DNA from: Vulcanimicrobiota bacterium
GTDB lineage: Bacteria; Vulcanimicrobiota; Vulcanimicrobiia; Vulcanimicrobiales; Vulcanimicrobiaceae
NCBI GenBank assembly: GCA_003161435.1
Contig: PMOS01000030.1
Location: forward strand, 37,949 to 101,948
Direction of reading: 5' to 3'
Length of the DNA stretch: 64,000 nucleotides
A program made the position numbers and the translations under genes. Of this stretch, positions 9,467 to 17,129 are shown piece by piece. The notes beneath the pieces are model-generated. The model was given only the letters and a program-made list of their open reading frames with translations. It did no database searches and was not told the DNA's origin. Every line of letters starts with the position of its first letter. Position 1 is the stretch's first letter.

Positions 9467-11083
9467 CTAGACGCGCACGACGGCGGCGACCGTTGCAGCC
9501 GCCTGACCGCCGTGCGTCGCGTCGATGCGAACGTGAACGGGGCCGCCGTGCGGCGTGGTCGGCACGACTTGGAACTCGACGACCTTCACGCCGTCGGCCG
9601 GCACGACGACCGAGGTGCGAAACGGCGCGCAGACCCGATCGGTGCAGAACGAACCGATCCAGTGTTGTGGCAGTCCACTAGCAGCGAGGTCGAGGTGCGC
9701 GCCGGCGACACCGGTGACGACGAGCCGGTATTTGACCGTGCTCGCGACCGAACCGGGCAGGTCGGGACCGGTCCATGGTGCGAGCGAGAGCGCTGCGCCA
9801 CGGCCACGCGCGACGTCGAGCGCGACCTCGCCCTCCTGCGCTTGTTCGAGATACCAGTCGCGGCGCGGGTCGCCGGCCGCGATCTGCGCGGCGGCGGCGG
9901 CGGCGCGCGCGAATGCGGCCCGTGCCTTGGCGCGATTTCCGGCGTCGGTCTCCATGCGCCCGTAGTACAGGTTCGTCCAGGCCAGCGAGGGCGGCGTCGC
10001 GGCCGCGATCTGCTGCGCCCGTTCGAACGCCAGCTCGGCGGCGGCGACCTCACCGTGCTTCGCTTGCGCGCGGCCGAGCGTGACGAACGCCGGTGCAGAC
10101 GGCGCGAGGGCGGCGATCTGCGCGTCGACCGCGACGACACGCGCCGTATCGCCGAGCTCGGACGCGGCGTATGCCTGACCGCCCAATGCGGCGAGATCGC
10201 CGGGCGCGTGAGCGAGCGCGTCGGCATAGGCGGCATAGGCATCGTGCCAGCGACCCAGCGCGGCATCCTCGTCGCCGCGCAAGCGCGCCAGCAGCGCAGC
10301 ATCGGCGTCGCCCGAAGCGATCGGCGCGAGCGCGGCGATCGCCGCGGCGCGCAGCCGCTCTTCTTCGGCTTGCGTCTTGATCAGATCGTGGTCGCGCGAT
10401 GAATCGTCCATCGCGTCGTCCTCGAGGTCGTCCGCGTTCGCGATCGCCGCAGCCGCCTTTGCCGCATTGGCCCGAACCGACGCGGCGTCGCCGTCGAACG
10501 GGTACTGCGCCGGCGCGAGCAACGCGTCGAGCTGCGCCTGAAACGCGGTTTCCAGGGGCGCGCTCTCGCCGTGTTGCGCGGCGACGATGTACGCGTGCAG
10601 CTGCGCACGCGGCAACAGGTTGTCGGCGTGGCGCGCTCGCAGCACGCCGTCCGGACCGATCACGAACGTCGTCGGATAGTTCCGAATATCGTAGGCCGTC
10701 GCGAACGCGCTGGTTCCGCTCGTCGCGACTTGCGGGTACGGAATCTCCTTGGCGGCGGAGAACGCGCGCACCATCGACGCCGGCTCGGTCGTATCGATTC
10801 CCAAGAACGCGACGCCGCGCCCCGCGTCGCCGTGAGCCTCGGCGACCAGATCGGGAGTTTCCAGCCGGCACGGCGGGCACCACGAGCCCCAGACGTTGAG
10901 CACCAGCGTCTTGCCGCGATAGTCGCTGAGGCGGACGGTTTTACCGTCGACCGTCGTGAGCGTGAACGCCGGTGCCGGCTGTCCGACCATCGGTCCGGGC
11001 AGCTCCTGTGCCTGCGCGGCCCGCAAGCACACCGATGCCAGCACGATCGCGGCGGCCGGCCACACGCGGGAAGAGATCGTCAT
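9467..11083 (-). CDS. TlpA-like thioredoxin with TPR-type repeats (paralogue of 7891-9459)
   Basis: GQPAPAFTLTTVDGKTVRLSDYRGKTLVLNVWGSWCPPCRLETPDL; similar to its neighbour along its length. Confidence 0.85.
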   Translation of the reverse strand: MTISSRVWPAAAIVLASVCLRAAQAQELPGPMVGQPAPAFTLTTVDGKTVRLSDYRGKTLVLNVWGSWCPPCRLETPDLVAEAHGDAGRGVAFLGIDTTEPASMVRAFSAAKEIPYPQVATSGTSAFATAYDIRNYPTTFVIGPDGVLRARHADNLLPRAQLHAYIVAAQHGESAPLETAFQAQLDALLAPAQYPFDGDAASVRANAAKAAAAIANADDLEDDAMDDSSRDHDLIKTQAEEERLRAAAIAALAPIASGDADAALLARLRGDEDAALGRWHDAYAAYADALAHAPGDLAALGGQAYAASELGDTARVVAVDAQIAALAPSAPAFVTLGRAQAKHGEVAAAELAFERAQQIAAATPPSLAWTNLYYGRMETDAGNRAKARAAFARAAAAAAQIAAGDPRRDWYLEQAQEGEVALDVARGRGAALSLAPWTGPDLPGSVASTVKYRLVVTGVAGAHLDLAASGLPQHWIGSFCTDRVCAPFRTSVVVPADGVKVVEFQVVPTTPHGGPVHVRIDATHGGQAAATVAAVVRV

Positions 11084-11087
11084 GTCG

Positions 11088-11855
11088 TCACGTCCGCAGC
11101 TTGAAACCCACGGCCGTCATTCGCAGCGCGACAACGAAGGCGGCCACGGCCAACGTCGTCACCACCCCCAGCGAAACCGCCAGCGGTACGTCGCCCGTTC
11201 GAATGTAGCTGTACCGAAAGGAATCGATCATGTAGAACATCGGGTTGACCAGCGAGATCTTCTGCAGCAGCGGCGGCAGCAGCTGCATCGAGGTGAAGAC
11301 GCCGCCGACGAACACCAGCGGCGTGATGAAGAACGTCGTGAGCACGGCGATGTGATCGAACTTCTCGGCCAGCAGCCCGAAGATGATCCCGAGCGACGAG
11401 AACAGGATCGCTACCAGCACGATCGTGAGCAGGTACAGCGCCCAGTCACTTGGCGCGGCATGAACCAGTACAGCACCCAGCGCGGTGATGAGCAGCGCGA
11501 TGAAGATCGCGCGAACGACCCCCGCCACGACGTAACCTAGCACGATCTCGATTGCCGAGAGCGGCGCGATCAGCAGCTCCTGGATCGAGTTCATGAAGCG
11601 CCCTTGGAAGACCGACGACGAGCTCTCGCTGTAGGTCTGATCGATCAGCTGGAGCATGATGAGGCCCGGGATCAGGAACTGCGCGTAGGAGACGCCCTGA
11701 ACTTCCTTGATTCTGCTGCCCAGGCCGAGCCCGAAGATGAACACGTAGAGCAGCGTCTGGATCACCGGGGGCCAGATCACTTGGTTGATGATCGAGAAGG
11801 TGCGCACCATCTCGCGTTTGACCAGCGTTTGAAAGCCGACGCTGTTGACGATCAC
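11088..11855 (-). CDS. ABC-2 type transporter permease
   Basis: Six-TM pattern with FLIPGLIMLQLI and FFITPLVFVGGVFTSMQLLPPLLQKISLVNPMFYMID. Confidence 0.9.
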   Translation of the reverse strand: MIVNSVGFQTLVKREMVRTFSIINQVIWPPVIQTLLYVFIFGLGLGSRIKEVQGVSYAQFLIPGLIMLQLIDQTYSESSSSVFQGRFMNSIQELLIAPLSAIEIVLGYVVAGVVRAIFIALLITALGAVLVHAAPSDWALYLLTIVLVAILFSSLGIIFGLLAEKFDHIAVLTTFFITPLVFVGGVFTSMQLLPPLLQKISLVNPMFYMIDSFRYSYIRTGDVPLAVSLGVVTTLAVAAFVVALRMTAVGFKLRT

Positions 11856-12577
11856 CGGCGGGTGAGCTCCAGGAAGATGTCTTGCAGCGAGCCTTCACCG
11901 ATCAGTTTCTTGGTCGTCTCGAGCGCGACCAGCTTGCCGGCGTGGATGATCCCGATGCGATCGCAGAGCTCTTCGGCTTCTTCGAGGTAGTGGGTGGTCA
12001 GGATGATCGTCGTCCCGTTCGTGTTGAGCTCGCGCAGCATCGACCACAACTCGAGCCGCAGCTCCACGTCGACACCGGCCGTCGGCTCGTCGAGGATCAC
12101 CAGCCGCGGTTGGTGGATCAACGCGCGCGCCAGCGTGAGCCGGCGTTTCATCCCGCCCGAAAGTTTGGTGTAGACCAGCTTGGCCTTGGACGTCAAATCG
12201 AAGCGCTCGAGCAGCAAGTCGGCGCGTTTGGCGACGGCGGGTCCGCGCAAGCCGTAGTAGCCGGCCTGAAAGATCAGCACGTCGCGGATGTTGAGATAGC
12301 GGTCGAAGTTGTACTCTTGCGGCGCCAGCCCGACCGTCCCGCGCGCCGCGCGCCAGTCCCGCACGACGTCGTGACCGAACAGCGCGATCGAGCCGCCGGT
12401 GATCTTGGCCAAGCCGACGATCGCGTTGATCGTCGTGGTCTTGCCGGCACCGTTGGGGCCGAGCAGGCCGAAGAACTGACCCTCGGGCACGACGAACGAG
12501 ATCCCGTCGACGGCCGTGAAGTCACCATAGCGTTTGACGAGGTTCTCGATGCGGAGTGCCGGGACGGCACCGTTCAT
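11852..12577 (-). CDS. ABC transporter ATP-binding protein
   Basis: Walker A GPNGAGKTT, signature LSGGMKRRL, Walker B LVILDEPTAGVD. Confidence 0.95.
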   Translation of the reverse strand: MNGAVPALRIENLVKRYGDFTAVDGISFVVPEGQFFGLLGPNGAGKTTTINAIVGLAKITGGSIALFGHDVVRDWRAARGTVGLAPQEYNFDRYLNIRDVLIFQAGYYGLRGPAVAKRADLLLERFDLTSKAKLVYTKLSGGMKRRLTLARALIHQPRLVILDEPTAGVDVELRLELWSMLRELNTNGTTIILTTHYLEEAEELCDRIGIIHAGKLVALETTKKLIGEGSLQDIFLELTRR

Positions 12578-13311
12578 GGGATCACCGCGCCGGGCTCACC
12601 GAGCTTGGGATAACGGTGCCGGCGCAAGCTCGCGAGACGCTTCTCGACATCCGGGATCCCGCTCTTGCGCAGCTGACGCGCAACCTTCTCGACATCGAAC
12701 GGCACGCGGCGCGACTGCACTTCCCAACCGCCAGGGCGTTGGGTGAGCAGCGCGTAGTGCGCCAGCGGATCGCCGTCCTTCGGCAACCCCGCCGACGCGA
12801 CGTTGACCAGCGTGCGCCCGCGCCACACGCGAACGTACGGCAGGTGCAGGTGGCCGAACGCGATCGTCCGCTGCGCGACATGGCCGAACATCCGCTCGAG
12901 CGTATCGTCGTAGGCGTCGGGCCAGACGTGCTCGTCGTCGGAGATCGGGTTCGCGTGACAGATCAGCAGCCCGTCCTCACCGTCGCCGAAGCTCAATGAA
13001 AACGGCAGCTCGCCGAGCTCCCGTGTCCTGTCCTCGCCGATTTGTTCGCGCACCCACGCGACGGCTTGCGCGTCTTGGGGATCGAGCTGCTCGACGTCGG
13101 CTTGCCCGACCATGCGATCGGTGTTCCCGCGCAGGCAGCGCGCGCCGGCGTCGCGCAGGCGCTCGAGCACCTGCTTGGGGCGCGGGCCGTCGACGCACAG
13201 ATCGCCGGCTGCGACGACGACGTCTGCGCCGCCGCGCGCGGCGAGATCGACAAGACAGCGCGCGAGCGCGTGCGCGTTGCCGTGGATGTCGGAGAGGATG
13301 GCGATGCGCAA
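12574..13311 (-). CDS. Metallophosphoesterase (YfcE-like)
   Basis: ILSDIHGNAHAL, AAGDLCVDGP, RGNTD, FGHLHLP. Confidence 0.9.
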   Translation of the reverse strand: MRIAILSDIHGNAHALARCLVDLAARGGADVVVAAGDLCVDGPRPKQVLERLRDAGARCLRGNTDRMVGQADVEQLDPQDAQAVAWVREQIGEDRTRELGELPFSLSFGDGEDGLLICHANPISDDEHVWPDAYDDTLERMFGHVAQRTIAFGHLHLPYVRVWRGRTLVNVASAGLPKDGDPLAHYALLTQRPGGWEVQSRRVPFDVEKVARQLRKSGIPDVEKRLASLRRHRYPKLGEPGAVIP

Positions 13312-13327
13312 CGTGGGGACGCGGCCG

Positions 13328-14203
13328 TCAGCCGCGCTTCACCGCGAGGGCGAGCGAGAACGGGCCAAAACCGGCTTTCCCGAACTCCCACAGGTCGATC
13401 GCTTCGACCGCGATCTTGGCCTTGCGCATCAGTGCGATCGACTCGCGAAAGCGCAAGTTGGCGATCACCCGGCGTTCGCCCAGTGCCAGAACGCCGGCGG
13501 CCAGCTCCTCGCCGCGCGGGACTTCGACGATGCGCAAACCGCTCGCGGCGACGAGGTCGACACGCTCGGGCGCCGCGATCGCGAGTTCCGCGCCGACGAT
13601 CGAGAACACGTCGCGCAGCCGTGGGACGTCGTTGGCGATCGCCAGCTCGACGACCCGGTAGCCGCTCTGCGAGACGATCGCCTCGAGCTGTTTACGGCCG
13701 AGCTCGTTCGATCGCCGGCGCAAGCCGGTCCCCGCCCGCGGCACGCCGATGAACACGGTTTCCGTTCCGATCGCTACGTCGGTCGCGTCGAGCAGACCCG
13801 GCGCTTCGATCCGGCCGACGATCGGGATGCCCAGCTCGGTCAGGTGACGCTCGACCGCGCCGACCTCGGACCGGCGTTCGAGCTGCGACGGCCGCGCGAT
13901 GAGCGCTCCGTGCGGAAGGACGATCGCGCAATCGGCGACGAGGGTCTCGGTCGGCGACTCGCTGACCGGCTCCATCTCGCGGACATGGACACCGCGGTCG
14001 CGCAACGTGCCCACGAAGACGTCATGCTGCTCCCGCGCACGGTCCGCGATCGGCGAGGGCTCACCCTTGATCGGCGGCAAGCGGTCGACGGCGGCCGAAG
14101 GCCGCAGAACGAGCGCGGCCGACAGGGCGCCGGCATCGGTCGACACATACGGCGAGGCGTAGGGCTTCACGGGCACAACGTGCAGCGGTTCGCCGAACGG
14201 CAC
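13328..14203 (-). CDS. DDAH/arginine deiminase-superfamily (pentein) protein, possibly non-catalytic
   Basis: VADCAIVLPHGALIARPSQLERRSEV, GLLDATDVAIGTETVFIGVPRAGTGLRRRSNELGRKQLEAIV; expected catalytic His and Cys not obvious. Confidence 0.6.
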   Translation of the reverse strand: MPFGEPLHVVPVKPYASPYVSTDAGALSAALVLRPSAAVDRLPPIKGEPSPIADRAREQHDVFVGTLRDRGVHVREMEPVSESPTETLVADCAIVLPHGALIARPSQLERRSEVGAVERHLTELGIPIVGRIEAPGLLDATDVAIGTETVFIGVPRAGTGLRRRSNELGRKQLEAIVSQSGYRVVELAIANDVPRLRDVFSIVGAELAIAAPERVDLVAASGLRIVEVPRGEELAAGVLALGERRVIANLRFRESIALMRKAKIAVEAIDLWEFGKAGFGPFSLALAVKRG

Positions 14204-14218
14204 CCGGTGTCCTGATGG

Positions 14219-14620
14219 CTAGATCCCGAGAAACACCGCGGCCGGTACGTGGAAGCGCTCACTGAGCTTGAGGGCCTGACTCTTACTGATCTCTCGCTTT
14301 CCGGAAAGCATCTCCGACGCAAGTCCCTTCGAGCCGATGATTTTAGCCAGCTCGGATTGCGAGACGCCATTTGCTTCCATCAGTTCGCGGACTACCTCGA
14401 TGGGCGAGGCCGACTTCAAGGCATAGTGCTGATCTTCGAAACGCTCGACCAACAGCGTGAGAAGATCCAACATCTCCCGTTCGGCAGACGACAAGTCATC
14501 GTTCCGCATGAGTTGGTCGATGCGGCGCAACGCACGCGCGTTGTCCTTGACGGTCCGAATGACGTGTGGACGTTCTTCCATCAAGAGCGCTGAGTAGGCG
14601 GGACCATCAACGAGCGTCAT
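14219..14620 (-). CDS. higA: HigA-type antitoxin with HTH domain
   Basis: VSQSELAKIIGSKGLASEMLSGKREISKSQALKLSERFHVPAAVFL; overlaps stop/start with the toxin gene. Confidence 0.85.
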   Translation of the reverse strand: MTLVDGPAYSALLMEERPHVIRTVKDNARALRRIDQLMRNDDLSSAEREMLDLLTLLVERFEDQHYALKSASPIEVVRELMEANGVSQSELAKIIGSKGLASEMLSGKREISKSQALKLSERFHVPAAVFLGI

Positions 14621-14910
14621 AGCTTCTTCCAGTCACCCTTGTCGTACTCGGCGTGTGACAACACGGCGCGAATATAAAGTATCTTCAGATTGTAGTGTAT
14701 ACGGGCAACGAGGCGATAGGTGTTTCCCCGTATATTGAACACGGTCAGGTCGCCAACGGTATCAGCCGAAGCGAATGTCTGTCGCACTTCGACAAGGCTC
14801 GACCATGTCGCCGACTTGGCGATTCGATACCACGCGTCCAATGCAATGCTGCTGCCAGGATGCCGCCGCGAAAACTCTGCTAAGGCTAGGCGACTGATCA
14901 CCCGCATCAC
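14617..14910 (-). CDS. higB: HigB-type mRNA interferase toxin
   Basis: FNIRGNTYRLVARIHYNLKILYIRAVLSHAEYDKGDWKKL, toxin-first order with HigA. Confidence 0.85.
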   Translation of the reverse strand: MMRVISRLALAEFSRRHPGSSIALDAWYRIAKSATWSSLVEVRQTFASADTVGDLTVFNIRGNTYRLVARIHYNLKILYIRAVLSHAEYDKGDWKKL

Positions 14911-14915
14911 GGGGA

Positions 14916-14934
14916 TGTTCTCATATCGAGAACA
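14916..14934. promoter_or_regulatory. Inverted repeat upstream of higBA, candidate autoregulatory operator
   Basis: TGTTCTC-ATATC-GAGAACA perfect 7-bp arms immediately upstream of the higB start codon. Confidence 0.5.
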
Positions 14935-14998
14935 CCCCTGTCAAGACAATGTGCCCGCACTTGCGGGAAACGAGGCAAGCGCAGGTAAAGGCCCCGCC

Positions 14999-15187
14999 AT
15001 GACAGGCCGTAGTACCGCCATCATTTGCGCGATCGTCCCCGTGCTGGCGCTGACCCTCGGGGTCGTCTTCGCGAACCACCTCGAGCCCCGCATTCTGGGC
15101 TTGCCGTTCGTGTTGGCCTGGATCGTCATCTGGGTCTTGCTCACGCCGGCTTTCATGTGGGTGGCGTACCGGAGCCAGCGCGCGTGA
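14999..15187 (+). CDS. Small membrane protein (DUF3311-like) preceding symporter
   Basis: MTGRSTAIICAIVPVLALTLGVVFANHLEPRILGLPFVLAWIVIWVLLTPAFMWVAYRSQRA; GTGA overlap with the symporter start. Confidence 0.6.
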   Translation: MTGRSTAIICAIVPVLALTLGVVFANHLEPRILGLPFVLAWIVIWVLLTPAFMWVAYRSQRA

Positions 15188-16662
15188 ACGCGCAGATCGC
15201 GCTTGGCATCGTCGCGCTGGTCGTCGTCGGGACGATCCTGCTGGGATTGAGCGGTGTGCGCGGGGTCAAGATGGACCCGCAAGAGTTCATCGTCGGCGGC
15301 CGGCGCGTCGGGGCGCTGCTGCTGTGGCTGCTGCTCGCGGGCGAGATCTACACGACCTTCACCTTTCTGGGCGCCGCGGGTTGGGCGTACGGGAAGGGCG
15401 CGCCGGCGTACTACATCCTGTGCTACGGCACGATCGCGTACGTCATCTCGTTCTTCCTCGCCCCACCCATCCACCGCATCGCGCGCGAGCGCGGTTATCT
15501 CACCGGACCCGACTTCTTCGCCGACCGTTATGGAAGCCGTTTACTCGGCGCGCTCGTGGCGCTGCTCGGTTTTTCGATGCTCGTCCCGTACGTTACGCTG
15601 CAATTGACGGGGTTGCAGATCTTGCTGCAGATCGCCGGCTATGGAACGATCGACGCGCTACGAGCCGTCGCAATCGGGTTCTTCGTCGTCGCGCTCTTCA
15701 CGTTCGCCGCCGGCCTGCGCGGCGCCGCGTTCGCCAGCGTCGCAAAGGATCTGCTGGTGCTGCTCGGCGTCATCTTCGCGGGGATCCTGCTGCCGATCCA
15801 CTTCTTCGGTTCACCGGCGGGTGCGCTCGACGCGGTGCTGCGCGATCATCCGCATTGGCTCACCATCGCGGGGCCGAACTCGCCGAACGGGATAACTTGG
15901 GTCGTTACTACCACGATCCTCACCGGCTGCGGCTTCTTCATGTGGCCGCAATCGATGGCCGCCATCTACAGCGCGCGCAACGAGGACACGCTGCGGCGCA
16001 ACGCGGTGTTTCTGCCGTTCTACCAGGTCATGCTGCTGCTGGTGTTCTTTGCCGGCTTCACCGCGCTCGAGGTGATGCCGGGCCTCAAAGGGCCGGCTGC
16101 GGATCAATCGTTCATGCTCGTCGTGCAGAAGTACTACCCGGCTTGGGTGCTCGGCTTTCTCGCCGCCGCAGGGACGCTGGCCGCGCTGATCCCCGCCGCC
16201 GGACAGCTGCTCGCCGCGGCCAGCATCGTCGGCAAGAACGTCTTCGCCGACTACGGGATCGCGCGTGACCCCGCGTCACAGACGCGCACGACGCGCATCC
16301 TCGTGCTGGTCGTCGCGGTGCTCGCTTTCGGATTCTGGGCGTACAATAGGCAGACGCTCGTGAGCTTGCTGTTGATCGGCTACAACGGGATCGCGCAGCT
16401 CGTCCCGGGCGTCGTGCTCGGCGTCGCGACGCGCCGTCCGCCCGCGCTCGCAGTCGGCGCCGGAATCCTCGCCGGTCTTGCGACGCTGATCCTGTTCGTC
16501 GTACCGAAAACCGCAGAGATCATCGAAATCAACACCCGGATAACCGCGCACGGTATCAATACCGGGCTCGTCGCCCTTGCGATCAACATCGTCGTCACCG
16601 CGGTCCTTTGGGCCGTCATCCCGAAGCGCGCTTCAGCGGCCGTCGAGGCCGCACAAGGGTGA
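15184..16662 (+). CDS. Sodium:solute symporter family protein
   Basis: Multi-TM; EFIVGGRRVGALLLWLLLAGEIYTTFTFLGAAGWAY...GPDFFADRYGSR. Confidence 0.85.
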   Translation: MNAQIALGIVALVVVGTILLGLSGVRGVKMDPQEFIVGGRRVGALLLWLLLAGEIYTTFTFLGAAGWAYGKGAPAYYILCYGTIAYVISFFLAPPIHRIARERGYLTGPDFFADRYGSRLLGALVALLGFSMLVPYVTLQLTGLQILLQIAGYGTIDALRAVAIGFFVVALFTFAAGLRGAAFASVAKDLLVLLGVIFAGILLPIHFFGSPAGALDAVLRDHPHWLTIAGPNSPNGITWVVTTTILTGCGFFMWPQSMAAIYSARNEDTLRRNAVFLPFYQVMLLLVFFAGFTALEVMPGLKGPAADQSFMLVVQKYYPAWVLGFLAAAGTLAALIPAAGQLLAAASIVGKNVFADYGIARDPASQTRTTRILVLVVAVLAFGFWAYNRQTLVSLLLIGYNGIAQLVPGVVLGVATRRPPALAVGAGILAGLATLILFVVPKTAEIIEINTRITAHGINTGLVALAINIVVTAVLWAVIPKRASAAVEAAQG

Positions 16663-16668
16663 CAGGAT

Positions 16669-17085
16669 TCAGAAGCGTTTCATGATGGCGATGCGGCCGG
16701 GGCCGGCGATCGCGAGGGTCAGGCCGATGCCGGCGAGCAGGATGAAGAACTCGACGCCTTCGCCCGACTGCTTGCCGCTGAAGTTCATGAAGAAGCCGTT
16801 CCGCGCATGCACCAGCACCGCGGCCGTCACCATGTCGATCGCGATGCCGATCGCGGCAAGCCGCGTGAGAATCCCCAGCACCAACGCGATGGGAGCCAAG
16901 AACTCGACCGCGATGACCAAATAGACGAGCGGCAACGGGATTCCCATGTTGCCGTGCAGGCCGGCAATGACTCCCGTGAGCCCGGGACCGCCGAACCAGG
17001 CGAGCGCCTTTTGGGCGCCGTGCGGCCAGATCACGACCGCCATCGTGAGGCGCAGGATCAGCAGGGCAACGTCGTTCGCGCGCAT
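16669..17085 (-). CDS. DoxX family membrane protein
   Basis: LLILRLTMAVVIWPHGAQKALAWFGGPGLTG...PLVYLVIAVEFLAPIALVLGILTRLAA. Confidence 0.85.
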   Translation of the reverse strand: MRANDVALLILRLTMAVVIWPHGAQKALAWFGGPGLTGVIAGLHGNMGIPLPLVYLVIAVEFLAPIALVLGILTRLAAIGIAIDMVTAAVLVHARNGFFMNFSGKQSGEGVEFFILLAGIGLTLAIAGPGRIAIMKRF

Positions 17086-17129
17086 GTCGCATCCTTACCC
17101 GCGAAGTCTGCGAATTCGATGGGTCGCCG

